Positions 44,875-55,315 of a stretch of 64,000 nt of DNA are shown one piece after another. Position 1 is the first letter of the stretch; each line of letters begins with the position of its first letter. The position numbers and the translations under genes were made by a program. The stretch is from Anisus vortex. Taxonomy: Eukaryota; Mollusca; Gastropoda; Planorbidae. The DNA lies in assembly GCA_949126835.1 (NCBI GenBank), contig OX421509.1, forward strand, positions 10,126,920 through 10,190,919, read 5' to 3'. The notes below the pieces were generated by a model. The model was not told the origin of the DNA and searched no databases. It was given only the letters and a program-made list of their open reading frames with translations.

Positions 44875-46436
44875 ATTATTATTATTATTATTATGAAAAC
44901 AAATTGTAAAGATTCCCTTCTGACCTATTTGATCCATGAAGCCGGTGTAGCAGCATTCACCAGTTTCTGTGGCCACGACATACTTGGTGATTGCATTGCC
45001 AGCACAATGCAAAGTCGCCTTTTCTTTACCCCAACTAAAATTAGGTACACATCAGAGCTGGGTAGACTCAGGGACACCCTCCAGAACTGATAATAAATCC
45101 TAGTCTTCGAACCCGTGACATTCGGTTCGCCTGTTGAACGCGCTGCCGATCAGTCACAGTGCTACCATTTTTTATCATTATCAATTAATTAATTAAATGT
45201 GAAATAGATGCAGAACTTTAAAACTCAAAGATACTCACCCATGTCACATCTCTGAAGCTGTTTGTTGAATGAATAGCAGATACAGTTTTGACTGAGACAC
45301 TTGAGGGCACATTCATTGACACTTGTTGCCTGGTCAGATATTGAAGTGTTGAGGATGATAAAACTGGGGTCTGCTACTTTATAGAACACGGATGAACGCA
45401 CATCTGGATCACCTACAAAAGAAACATTACATTTATTTTGCAATTCAACAACAAAACAAAAGAAAAACAACTTTAAATACGATACCAGTTTAAAGAAAAA
45501 CAAAAACGGTATTTAGAAATAAAGTAAAAATACAATGAATCACAAAGCAAAAACACTCACTTTTTAGGACAAATACAAATTTCTGGAAAAAAAAAATATA
45601 ATGTCAACAACATGTCCAACGTTTTTAGAACGGCTTCTGGACACTTCGAGAAACAATTGGAAATTAATAAAAAATATAAAACTGTCCGTTTTCGAATACC
45701 TGTCTAGAAATAGATCAGATTTAAAAACAGAATCACACTAGGCGATAGAGAAAAGAAGAAAAAAACAAAGGTCAAATACAGGTCAACGAGGAGCTAAGGG
45801 AGGTAATTACAAAAAAAAAAAAAAAACTACACACTAAACACTATTGACTCTTTTGGCAATTCATGAAACAAGTCGATACAAGTAATCGATTACTGCACTT
45901 ACATGAAAAAAACTTCAAATGAAAAGTAACACTAATGTGTGTTTGGAAAAAGACAAAAGCTCTAGTTTTAGAGTATGATCTTTAAACTCTTCTTAGTGTT
46001 TATTACCGCACTAGAAACTATCATTAAAAACTTAAAGACACTTAATTCCACTTAATGACACATGCTTTATAATGAGCTCTCGATGATAGGAAGTTTCAAG
46101 GCCACACATGCAGTCGTACGTAGGTGAGAAATGTGTATAATCAATTAGCTTAATCCCAGAGTACCAGTGGAGATTACTATATATAACACCCATAAGACAC
46201 CCACATGTTCTCCAAATGTAACTTTACTTTATGAAATGTCTTTAAAGCCATGAAATAGCAAAGTCATCTGACATAGACCAAAAATGTTTAAACAGTCATG
46301 CGTAAATAACAACACGCGGTTGAGTTTACTAACAAAATATTAATTTATAATCCAATGGTATATACTCACACAGAGAAAAACATGTCAGCCAAAAGTAATA
46401 GTTTATGAGATATTTGATAATGACAATTACAGCCAT
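41719..46436 (-). CDS. Lectin gene 4: secreted PAN-like + CTLD protein with QPR motif (5 exons)
   Basis: Minus-strand exons 46436-46370, 45412-45239, 44462-44292, 42216-42034 and 41846-41719, total 723 nt, 240 residues, all introns phase 1 with GT-AG sites. Signal peptide core 'NYYFWLTCFSLC'. PAN-like module 'SVNECALKC', 'NCICYSFNK', 'RCDMG'. CTLD 'FYTTARDDC', 'TYIWVGLNDAEEDGVYRW', 'GQPRSQDPKEC', 'LSVTTC' and 'FYICEQ'. The canonical cysteines stay, but the EPN motif is replaced by QPR and the LND next to the third cysteine is lost. Calcium-dependent sugar binding may therefore be altered or absent (inference). No frame break was found. Confidence 0.87.
42034..42216 (-). CDS. Gene 4 exon 4 (CTLD core)
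   Basis: 183 nt, acceptor CTATAG|CA, donor CCAG|GTAAAT. 'AKESHLYTVKSLEKLRIL', 'YIWVGLNDAEEDGVYRW' and 'EDDNTVCDAILMRDLFEP'. Two residues longer than in genes 1 and 2. Confidence 0.87.
42217..43061. other. Intron 3 of gene 4, first part
   Basis: Contains a probable fragment of the ACTATAATA MITE family near 42775-42840 ('accgcttgctctatttttag'). The overlapping minus-strand 120-codon frame shows no domain. Confidence 0.45.
43062..43325. mobile_element. Mutator-like MITE (AAAGACTATA), copy 1
   Basis: Ends CAAAGACTATAAGA and, inverted, CAAAGACTATAATA; the interior shares 'atagcagaaatattaaagca' with the copy at 43773. Confidence 0.7.
43773..44065. mobile_element. Mutator-like MITE (AAAGACTATA), copy 2
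   Basis: Ends CAAAGACTATAATATGGA and, inverted, CAAAGACTATAATACGATGG. Flanks gctttgac/gatttgac are an imperfect 8-bp duplication. A poly-T tract (about 43735-43755) lies just outside. Confidence 0.75.
44292..44462 (-). CDS. Gene 4 exon 3 (CTLD N-terminal part)
   Basis: 171 nt, acceptor TTCCAG|GA, donor CGAG|GTTAGT. 'GTCQSTSTSTPTSNDYY', 'CNTQAGFKII' and 'ACLWMSTNAVFYTTARDDC'. Two residues longer than gene 1. Confidence 0.85.
44795..44893. repeat. (ATT)n microsatellite
   Basis: About 30 ATT units after 'aagcgctgtataaataacca', a LINE/SINE-like 3' end. The Asn-rich minus-strand frame here is only this repeat. Confidence 0.9.
44905..45165 (-). repeat. SINE family A in gene 4 intron 2
   Basis: Reverse copy: 'ctgtggccacgacatac', 'cgccttttctttacccc', 'gagctgggtagactcaggga', then the B box 'ttcgaacccgtgaca' region. 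Confidence 0.8.
45239..45412 (-). CDS. Gene 4 exon 2 (PAN/apple-like module)
   Basis: 174 nt, acceptor TTGTAG|GT, donor ATGG|GTGAGT. 'DPDVRSSVFYKVADPSF', 'SVNECALKC', 'NCICYSFNKQLQRCDMG'. Three residues shorter at the start than genes 1 and 2. Confidence 0.86.
45413..46369. other. Gene 4 intron 1, nothing recognised
   Basis: AT-rich; the last 190 bases match the gene 3 5' block. Confidence 0.5.
46370..46436 (-). CDS. Gene 4 exon 1 (signal peptide)
   Basis: 67 nt, 'MAVIVIIKYLINYYFW' onwards, donor CTGT|GTGAGT. Same length and phase as the first exons of genes 1 and 2, although the sequence differs. Confidence 0.75.
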
Positions 46437-47000
46437 TCCTATAGTTGTAATATCAAAGAACACCCTTTGTGACAGCTGAACGTCTGGGCAAAGTATTTAT
46501 AGTACACCAGTTGCTTGGTGATACCTACTTTTGCTGATGTCCTAATGGCCATTTTTTTTGGGCTAAACAAACTCAACACTAATACTTGTGTTTATCATCT
46601 GTAGATCAATTGATGCATGCAGTCTATCAAATTTTAATCAAACATTATTTCCGTTCAGTTTTGTTTCTCTGTGAGGATCAAAGTACATTTCAGACTCAAA
46701 ACATATTTATATAAAAACAAAAAACGGCTGCATCAGGTGTCGACAGACAAAGTGTAGCTTTGTTTGGAATAGAATTTATTTGTTTGTTTTCTTATTAAAC
46801 TTGTAACTGAATTACTAATGGTAGGGCGTTGCGTATAAATAATGGAATTCCTAATAATATGTCACTTCCGATAAAATGCAATGGGATCGATGAGACGGCA
46901 GGCTGCCGTGTGCCTAAAAGTTCATGGCGGTGATCCTAACTCAGTCAACATATTTACCATAACATCTTGTTTTCTACGTATGAATGTTTTGGTGCGCAAG
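46437..47000 (-). promoter_or_regulatory. Gene 4 5' flank, shared with gene 3
   Basis: Matches 38172-38700 in order ('ctatcaaattttaatcaaac', 'gcaatgggatcgatgagac'). Probable promoter and 5' UTR; no clear TATA box assigned. Confidence 0.45.
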
Positions 47001-47014
47001 AAGAAATAACAGTG

Positions 47015-47217
47015 CAAGGGGTCGGCAACCTACGAGACGCGTGCCAGTCTTCTCGTGCAGAGCGATTTTTAATTGCACGCCGAAGTCCTCCAAAAAATGA
47101 ATTTAAGTGTTATTGCCTTAGCGAAACTGCGTGATAGAGATGGGTAGGCAGTTGGCACGCTAAATGAATTCCACATTCTACTGTGGCACACTTTTATCAA
47201 AAGGTTGCCGACCCCTG
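47015..47217. mobile_element. hAT MITE, complete (GGGGTCGGCAACCT)
   Basis: Begins AAGGGGTCGGCAACCT and ends, inverted, CAGGGGTCGGCAACCT. 203 bp with no coding. The best copy of this family in the window; target duplication not clear. Confidence 0.75.
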
Positions 47218-47289
47218 AGCAATATAGTCAGGACAACGCCACTTTCCTCCCCATTTTCTGGTCACAAAGTGTTACTAGCAACGTAAAGT

Positions 47290-47415
47290 GAACATTATGG
47301 CAATTTGTATTTATTATTATATTCAAATTCTATACGTTCATTGCAATAAAGGAAAATGTCAGACATAGGATAGATAGATAAGTTGGTAATATTTAGATCA
47401 CAACTCAATCATTGT
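47290..47415. repeat. Flank duplicated at 51960-52105
   Basis: 'gcaacgtaaagtgaacatta', 'tattattatattcaaattc', 'ggaaaat' and 'caactcaatcattgtaa' recur before the large minisatellite array. Confidence 0.75.
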
Positions 47416-47419
47416 AAAA

Positions 47420-48455
47420 TTAGTCCTGTTTGTTAAAGCGCCGATTTGGTTCCATCATAGACTATAATACACATGGACCGCTTGCTTTAGTATTTCTGCT
47501 ATATGATGACTCGAAAGACTGCTTTTCGGAATTCCCGATTCGTATAATACTTTGCACTTCCGTTTTATTGAATCGCTTTGATTTTCTCAATGAAAAATTA
47601 AAATTAAAATTGAAAGTTCTATACAGCGTAAACATTTAAGAAACAAGGAGGTGCGTAGAAGAAATTTAAGACAGCCTTATTGGTTGCGCAAGGGGAAAAA
47701 AGTACATATAAGCTCTAAAAATAGAGCAAGCGGTCCATCTTATTATAGTCTATGGTTCCATCTATCTTAGTCCTGATTCTTAGAGTGCTGGTTTGCTTCT
47801 AACTATATTATTCCTGTTTCTTAGAGTGCTGGTTTGCTTCTAACTATATTATTCCTGTTTCTTAGAGTGCTGGTTTGCTTCTAACTATATTATTCCTGTT
47901 TCTTAGAGTGCTGGTTTGCTTCTCTCTATCTTATTCGTGATTCTCAACGTGCTGGTTTGCTTCTAACTATATTATTCCTGTTTCTTAGAGTGCTGGTTTG
48001 CTTCTCTCTATCTTTTTCGTGATTCTCAACGTGCTGGTTTGCTTCTCTCTATCTTATTCGTGATTCTCAACGTGCTGGTTTGCTTCTAACTATATTATTC
48101 CTGTTTCTTAGAGTGCTGGTTTGCTTCTCTCTATCTTATTCGTGATTCTCAACGTGCTGGTTTGCTTCTCACTATCTTATTTCTGTTAATTTAAGTGCTG
48201 GTTTGCTTCTCTCTACCTTATTTTTGTTTCTTAACGTGCTGGTTTGCTTCTCACCATGTTATTCCTATTTCTTAGAGTGCTGGTTTGCTACTCACTATAT
48301 CTGTCCTGTTTTATAAAGCGCTGGCTTGCTTCTCACTTTTTTATTCCTGTTTCTAAACGATCTGGATTTATTCTCACTTTATGTACTGTTTCTTAAAGCT
48401 CTGGGTTGATTCTCACTATATTAGTCCTTTCTTAAACTCTGGGTCGATTCTCACT
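47420..48455 (+). repeat. 41-bp minisatellite M array, interrupted by a MITE
   Basis: About 17 units ('cctgtttcttagagtgctgg' + 'tttgcttctaactatattatt') between 47755 and 48455, plus the first unit at 47425 split by the MITE at 47457-47753. Units near the right end are more diverged. Confidence 0.9.
47457..47753. mobile_element. Mutator-like MITE, copy 3, with 9-bp target duplication
   Basis: GGTTCCATC at 47448-47456 and 47754-47762. Ends ATAGACTATAATACACATGG and, inverted, ATAGACTATAATAAGATGG. Removing it restores a normal minisatellite unit. The 9-bp duplication suggests a Mutator-type mechanism. Confidence 0.8.
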
Positions 48456-48620
48456 ATATCAACAGAAAATGCATCAATACATGAATGATAAAAAACAAAA
48501 CAAGAAAAAGACTAGTTTTATTAAAACAGGGAGACAATCTAGTTTCAAACCATCAACTTCATTTAGTAGCCAAGAGTGTAATCATATCATCAGTTTCAAT
48601 GAAAACATTAGATAGTATAC

Positions 48621-48745
48621 ATTTGCCAATTTTACCGTTGCCCATTTTACCGCTTTGCAAGTTTTGCCAAATTTAACTTTGCCGAAATTACCTTTGCTAA
48701 AATTTCCTTGAGCAAATTACCGCGGCCAAATTTACCGAGCACTAT
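48621..48745 (+). repeat. Degenerate short tandem repeat
   Basis: Repeats of about 17-20 bases built on 'ttgccaaatttaccg'-like units ('ttgccaattttaccg', 'ttgcccattttaccg', 'ttgccgaaattacc'). Confidence 0.55.
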
Positions 48746-49079
48746 TAAAACTAAAGCTTCTTTGCATAGTTAACAAAATGTTCAAGTACACATTCAAAGA
48801 ATACCAAAATTAAGGACCCCCAGCGCTACGTGAGATTGTAGGAGGTTTCGGGGCATCTGCTCTTAGCTTAAAAGCAACAATGAAATAATACTTGCGTAAT
48901 TGCCAATTTAATTTTAATTTTTAATATTTATGGGCCCCTTAAACTCTTATGGGCCCCGGTACGCCGTACCGGCTGTACCCCCCTCTCGTGGGGCCTGGTG
49001 GAAAGCAGAGGATCGATCTACCTGTCGCACTGTTGTCAGGAAAGGGGTAAAAGTAGCAGAGAAAAGAAGGACGGAGTAG

Positions 49080-49270
49080 ATTGTAGGTAAAAGAGCTAGA
49101 AGAAAGGCAAAGAAAATGGAAAGCACAGAACACGTGTGTAAAGGCTGTGATAAGGACTGCCATTCGAGGATAGGCCTGCACAGCCACATGGGGAAATGCA
49201 ACCTCAATCCACGGTGATGCACCATCGTATCGCGAGACGAAAAGATGCCGAAGGATAATGACTGGCCTCA
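49080..49270 (+). mobile_element. LINE fragment with finger-like end
   Basis: Plus-strand broken frame 'CKGCDKDCHSRIGLHSHMG' followed by 'CNLNPR'. Similar to 17150-17345 and the inverted piece at 9270. Confidence 0.55.
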
Positions 49271-49284
49271 CGCGAGTAGTAGTA

Positions 49285-49545
49285 AAGTATCCCCGTTAGA
49301 CCAATTTGATTTATAGGGACCGTAAAGCATTGTTCAAAAGTTGCTGTAGCCACGGCATACTAGGAGATTGTATGACCAGCACAAAGCCCACAACGCTCAG
49401 TCTCCTTTACTTTTCCCTAACGAATATCAGGTACCGTCAGAGCTCGGTAGGCTTAGAGACACACTCAGAGCCGGGAACAAACCCTAGCCTTTTTTTCAGG
49501 ATTCATCCTCAGAACCTTCGGTAAGTCAGCCGAACGCTCGAGCTC
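49285..49545 (-). repeat. SINE family A
   Basis: Reverse copy: 'tagccacggcatac', 'agtctcctttacttttccc', 'gagctcggtaggcttagaga'; the head region is degenerate. Confidence 0.65.
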
Positions 49546-49730
49546 ACAAAAAGTTTGGATAATGTCTGGTATCAAACTAATTGTGATCAATATAACACCA
49601 ATGGTAATAATATCTTACACCAAAGGAGACAGCAATAATGATTATGTAATCATTATGATTTGGAGAAATCTCAATCCAAAGATTGTCATTGTAACGGCTA
49701 TTGATTCATTGCTAAGGACATATATCGCAA

Positions 49731-49875
49731 TGGGCCGTATTGCTGCTGAGAGTTAACACCCTTGCCCCTTATACAAGTCAATCTTTTATGACTGACTTGT
49801 AATTTACAAGTCAGTCATAAAATATTGACTTGTATAAGGGGCAAGGGTGTTAACTCTCAGCAGCAATACGGCCCA
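49731..49875. repeat. Near-perfect 71-bp hairpin with 3-nt loop
   Basis: Arms 49731-49801 and 49805-49875 differ at one base; the loop is ATT. The ends are TGGGCCGTATTGCTGC and its inverse. No target duplication seen. Confidence 0.9.
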
Positions 49876-51590
49876 TTTAGAAACTTCAGAAATCTTCTCA
49901 GAATGCAACAAAGCTGAAAGCTTTTTAATCCTAATTTATCAACTTTGTTGCTCAACACTAATTACTACCCTTTGATATATGCCGTCAACAATTTCCAAGA
50001 ATTCTGCTTTTGTTATAGCAATAAAAAAATTTTAACAACAGACATTCAATCATGTCGAAGTTTTCATCTATGGTCAACTTTTGTCGCATTTTAAGGTCGA
50101 AAAGTCCCAAACATGTAGAAAATAACACTCAACAGACAACTAGGATCTACACATGGAGACCAAGAAAATACACTTAATATTGTTTTTAAGGCAAATTTTC
50201 ATCTAACTTTATTACAGTGAAAAAAGACAGTTAAATCAAACCATGTTTATGTTTTATTATGTCAGTAATTCGATACAAATGTAAAATCACCAATTAGAAT
50301 CGTCATTTCTTAAATTTAAAACCATGACTTAGGACCACTTTACTTCCAGCTCATGTTTCTCGACTTTTGAAAAAGCAAAACAATTATATAATCACAATTC
50401 TAAAAATAATCAAAACACATAAAAAAATGTCTTTATCCCCCGTGGTTACCCCACGGGCTATTTCTAGTAAAATATTTTAATCTTATACTCCAGCTTCAAG
50501 TGGTGAACTCGGTATTTCTGCTATTCTATCTCTGAAATTTATTTTCGCGGGCTTTTGGTATATGGACGTATTTCATGTTTTTAATGTTTGACTGATTTTT
50601 TATTAAATCGCAACAGAACAGTGTATAACAATTTTATAAAGGAATTAATATGTGTCTTTTCTATGTAACTTTTGTAATTACTGAATTATTTCCCTTAGAC
50701 CATATTTTAATAAATAATAGTCACTAAAAGTTATATTACAAAACACAGTGCAGGTTATATTGAGTGAAATACATAGCTGTATGTGTGCCTTTAAATTTGT
50801 TCAACACAAAGTGATGTGAAATTATAGTTTTATTGGTTTCAGTTAATACAATGTTGTTAATGTATATGTTTTTTATTGAATGATTTAAAAAAAAAATCAA
50901 TACACACATTTTCTTATCGCACTTTAAATAAAGAAGTTTAATGCTCATCTCAAATCCACTTGTAATAATTGCAGGTTATACACACAAAGCAGTGTGACAA
51001 CTATTCACTCCAGTCCCTTACTCGTAACATTGTAATATTATCGTTGAGTTTATTTATATACACACTAATTAAATTAAGAAGGCAATAAAGAAAAAAGGTT
51101 CATGATTAGTTAAAACAAATTATAAAGATAACATATAGATGATGCTATCCTCAATTTTAAAATAAATAAATACATTAAGATAGACTGAGCACTAGAAAGA
51201 AACATAAATAAGTTGTAACACATATCTTTTTTTCAGCATACTTTAACATTAATATTTTGTTATTGTGTAATAATGTTATTATACTCTTTTGCTTATGAGT
51301 TTACATTTAAAAATTAACACATAATAATAATTTAACAAATAATATAGACTGCCACTTGAATCTAGGTTACGTTAGAGAATAAGTCTACATAATGTAATCG
51401 ATTCAAATTCATTTTCTCTTTCAGTTAAATTTATAAATCAATGTTTAGTTATTGGCTTGTATCATAATTTGTTGTTTTGCTTTTTTAGGCTTTAAGACAC
51501 GATGCTCATTCTCTTTAAGCCAGAGTATTGAATACAAATCGGTAAACTTTGTTTCAAGCTGTGTGTTATATCATTACAATCATATTTTCA
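49876..51590. other. No gene recognised
   Basis: AT-rich intergenic sequence. A short GC hairpin 'ccccgtggttaccccacggg' lies near 50440. Open frames here are short and featureless. Confidence 0.5.
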
Positions 51591-51609
51591 GCATCAACAG
51601 CAATTTTAA

Positions 51610-51720
51610 CCTTGGATGGGAACTGGGATCAAATTATGGTGAAAGGGAATTTGTTTTCGGGTCTGGAAGGTGTCCCTGAGTCTGCTTGCACCATCATCCT
51701 TTAGAAACTGGTGAACGCTG
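51610..51720 (+). repeat. SINE family A fragment
   Basis: 'ggaaggtgtccctgagtctg' and 'aaactggtgaacgctgcttc' match the family; the middle is deleted. Confidence 0.5.
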
Positions 51721-51721
51721 C

Positions 51722-51950
51722 TTCACACTACTGCACCCATGGGCCTCAAAGTTGGCGAAGTGTGTAAACCGCCGATACGATCACATTAAGATTACGCATG
51801 CGGGCGAACGCATGAAGGGCAGCTTCCGCTGCGGGTTCTGAGACCCATTTCACTGCCGAGAAGCAACAGGGTCTTGGTGGGGAGGCAGCAATGGACGCAG
51901 CAGTCCCGTCTCACGAACCACCCGCGTACCTGGATACCTGTACCTATAGA
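51722..51950 (+). repeat. Dispersed repeat R, copy 2
   Basis: 'gggcctcaaagttggcgaag', 'gcgggcgaacgcatgaaggg', 'cactgccgagaagc' and 'ggtggggaggcagcaatgg'. Confidence 0.65.
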
Positions 51951-51959
51951 ATAACCTAT

Positions 51960-52105
51960 ATGTCCTGTTACTAACTAGCAACGTAATGTGAACATTATAG
52001 CAATGTGTATTATTATATTCAAATTCATTAAGTTCATTGGAATAAAGGAAAATTGCAGACATAGAATAGAGAGATAATGTTGTGTTGTATAGAACAAAAC
52101 TCAAT
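51960..52105. repeat. Duplicated flank of minisatellite M
   Basis: Matches 47265-47415 (see the entry at 47290). It marks this as a third copy of the segment upstream of the minus-strand lectin genes. Confidence 0.7.
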
Positions 52106-52111
52106 CATTGT

Positions 52112-54530
52112 AACCAAAGTCCTGTTTCTTAAAGCGCTGGTTTGCTTCTAACTATCTTAGTCCTGTTTCTTAAAGTGCTGGTTTGCTTCTAATTATCTTA
52201 GTCCTGTTTCTTAAAGTGCTGGTTTGCTTCTAATTATCTTAGTCCTGTTTCTTAAAGTGATGGTTTGCTTCTAATTATCTTAGTCCTGTTTCTTAAAGTG
52301 CTGGTTTGCTTCTAACTATATTTGTCCTGTTTCTAAAATAGCTGGTTTGCTTCTAACTATATTTGTCCTGTTTCTAAAATAGCTGGTTTGCTTCTAACTA
52401 TATTTGTCCTGTTTCTAAAATAGCTGGTTTGCTTCTAACTATCTTTGTCCTGTTTCTTAAAGTGCTGGTTTGCTTCTAACTATCTTTGTCCTGTTTCTTA
52501 AAGTGCTGGTTTGCTTCTAACTATATTTGTCCTGTTTCTAAAATAGCTGGTTTGCTTCTAACTATCTTTGTCCTGTTTCTTAAAGTGCTGGTTTGCTTCT
52601 AACTATATTTGTCCTGTTTCTAAAATAGCTGGTTTGCTTCTAACTATCTTTGTCCTGTTTCTTAAAGTGCTGGTTTGCTTCTAACTATATTTGTCCTGTT
52701 TCTTAAAGTGCTGGTTTGCTTCTAACTATATTTGTCCTGTTTCTAAAATAGCTGGTTTGCTTCTAACTATATTTGTCCTGTTTCTTAAAGTGCTGGTTTG
52801 CTTCTAACTATATTTGTCCTGTTTCTAAAATAGCTGGTTTGCTTCTAACTATCTTTGTCCTGTTTCTTAAAGTGCTGGTTTGCTTCTAACTATCTTTGTC
52901 CTGTTTCTTAAAGTGCTGGTTTGCTTCTAACTATATTTGTCCTGTTTCTAAAATAGCTGGTTTGCTTCTAACTATCTTTGTCCTGTTTCTTAAAGTGCTG
53001 GTTTGCTTCTAACTATATTTGTCCTGTTTCTTAAAGTGCTGGTTTGCTTCTAACTATATTTGTCCTGTTTTTTAAAGTGCTGGTTTGCTTCTAACTATAT
53101 TTGTCTTGTTTCTTAAAGTGCTGGTTTGCTTCTAACTATATTAGTCCTGTTTCTAAAATAGATGGTTTGCTTCTAACTATATTCGTCCTGTTTCTTAAAG
53201 TGCTGGTTTGCTTCTAACTATATTCGTCCTGTTTCTAAAATAGCTGGTTTGCTTCTAACTATCTTTGTCCCGTTTCTTAAAGTGCTGGTTTGCTTCTAAC
53301 TATATTTTTCCTGTTTCTTAAAGTGCTGGTTTGCTTCTAACTATATTTGTCCTGTTTCTAAAATAGCTGGTTTGCTTCTTACTATCTTTGTCCTGTTTCT
53401 TAAAGTGCTGGTTTGCTTCTAACTATATTTGTCCTGTTTCTAAAATAGCTGGTTTGCTTCTAACTATCTTTGTCCTGTTTCTTAAAGTGCTGGTTTGCTT
53501 CTAACTATCTTAGTCCTGTTTCTTAAAGTGCTGGTTTGCTTCTAACTATATTTGTCCTGTTTCTAAAATAGCTGGTTTGCTTCTAACTATATTTGTCCTG
53601 TTTCTTAAAGTGCTGGTTTGCTTCTAACTATATTTGTCCTGTTTCTAAAATAGCTGGTTTGCTTCTAACTATCTTTGTCCTGTTTCTTAAAGTACTGGTT
53701 TGCTTCTAACTATATTTGTCCTGTTTCTTAAAGTGCTGGTTTGCTTCTAACTATATTTGTCCTGTTTCTAAAATAGCTGGTTTGCTTCAAACAATCTTTG
53801 TCCTGTTTCTTAAAGTGCTAGTTTGCTTCTAACTATATTTGTCCTGTTTCTAAAATAGCTGGTTTGCTTCAAACAATCTTTGTCCTGTTTTTTTAAAGTG
53901 CTAGTTTGCTTCTAACTCTCTTTGTCCTGTTTTTTAAAGCGCTGGCTTGCTTCTAACTTTCTTTGTCCTGTTTCTTAAAGTGCTGGTTTGCTTCTAACTA
54001 TTTTTGTACTGTTTCTTAAAGCACTGGTTTGCTTCTAACTATCTTTGTCCTGTTTCTTAAAGCACTGGTTTGCTTCTAACTATCTTTGTCCTGCTTCTTA
54101 AAGCGCTGGTTTGCTTCTAACTATATTTGTCCTGTATCTTAAAGCACTGGTTTGCTTCTAACTATCTTTGTCCTGTTTCTTAAAGCACTGGTTTGCTTCT
54201 AACTATCTTTGTCCTGTTTCTTAAAGCGCTGGTTTGCTTCTAACTATCTTTGTCCTGTTTCTCAAAGTGCTGGTTTGCTTTTAACTAACTTTGTCCTGTT
54301 TCTTAAAGCGCTGGTTTGCTTCTAACTATCTTTGTCCTGTTTCTTAAAGTGCTGGTTTGCTTTTAACTAACTTTGTCCTGTTTCTCAAAGCGCTGGTTTC
54401 CTTCTAACTATCTTTATTCTGTTCCTTAACGCGCTGGTTTGCTTCTAACTATCTTTGTCCTGTTTCTTAAAGCGCTGGTTTGCTTCTAACTATCTTTGTC
54501 CTATTTTTTAAAGCAATGGTTTGGTTCTCT
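52112..54530 (+). repeat. 41-bp minisatellite M, large array (about 59 units)
   Basis: Two main unit types, both 41 bp: A 'cctgtttcttaaagtgctgg' and B 'cctgtttctaaaatagctgg', each followed by 'tttgcttctaactat(a/c)tttgt'. From 52320 to about 53880 A and B alternate in short patterns (B, BA, BAA). The right third is almost all A-type with cactgg/gcgctgg variants. Confidence 0.95.
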
Positions 54531-54995
54531 AGAAGTTATCATTAGACGATTTTTTATTCCACCCTATTAAGTAATTAAAATATAAAAAGGTCAAATGTAT
54601 TGAACATTTTGTTTAATAATATCTACCGGGAAAAAATGTGTACATTAATATTTACGAATACAAATTATTATTTCAGTATATTTCAGCATATTCTAGTATA
54701 GATCTAACTAATGCGAGATAGCTTTTTCGTTTTATGTTCTTATTACATTTGAAGAAATTAATTTTTTATTAAGCCTAATGTTTTGTTATAATATTCTCAG
54801 AACGAGAAAACCACATTGCTAGAGAGATCAGTAAGGCAATGTAAATTTTAGTAACGATCGAGCTGCTGTGCATAGAAGTCTGACCTCAAAGACGCACCAA
54901 AAAGTAGCGATATCAACTGAAATTACATTACGAAATAGCATGATCATTATGATGTTTTATTACTTCTTGACGTTCTTATATTAGGCGATAATTAT
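54531..54995. other. No gene recognised
   Basis: AT-rich sequence without recognised features. Confidence 0.5.
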
Positions 54996-54999
54996 AATA

Positions 55000-55315
55000 G
55001 AAGCTATTACCATCTAGAAGATTATTGCGTCCAACGCTTTTCATATCTGATATGTTACAGGCGCTCATTCTATAAAGAAGATTATTGCGTCCTACGCTGA
55101 TCTTATCTTATATATTAAAGACGCTCCTTCTAGACAAAAAGATTATTGCATTATACGCTAATCCGTGGTCCTAGTCTAGTATTGCATCTTTATTAATGTT
55201 TTAAATGATGTTAAGTTATTGGTTTTCCTGGTTTGTTCAGGCAACCCATTCCTTGCCCGAATGCCACTCTTTAAGAAAGAGTACTTATATGCATTTGTTC
55301 TCGCATAAGGGATAA
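55000..55315 (-). mobile_element. LINE 3' end (FPSGIRAWN family) with duplicated tail
   Basis: Minus strand: protein-end remnant near 55230-55290 ('gaatgggttgcctgaacaaa'), then 'aggaccacggattagcgta'. The tail segment 'cgctcattctataaagaag' is repeated two or three times between 55000 and 55170. Confidence 0.65.

Noticed and set aside
44773..45012. Asn-rich open frame
   Set aside because: Translation of the (ATT)n microsatellite plus part of a SINE.
49731..49875. microRNA precursor
   Set aside because: Arms are too long and too perfect, and the loop is only three bases; more like a fold-back element or artefact.
51452..51679. 75-codon frame with hydrophobic start, possible lost lectin signal exon
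   Set aside because: No donor at the expected 67-nt position and no similarity to the four signal exons.
52112..54530. CRISPR-like array
   Set aside because: Units are contiguous 41-bp tandem repeats without unique spacers, in a eukaryotic context.
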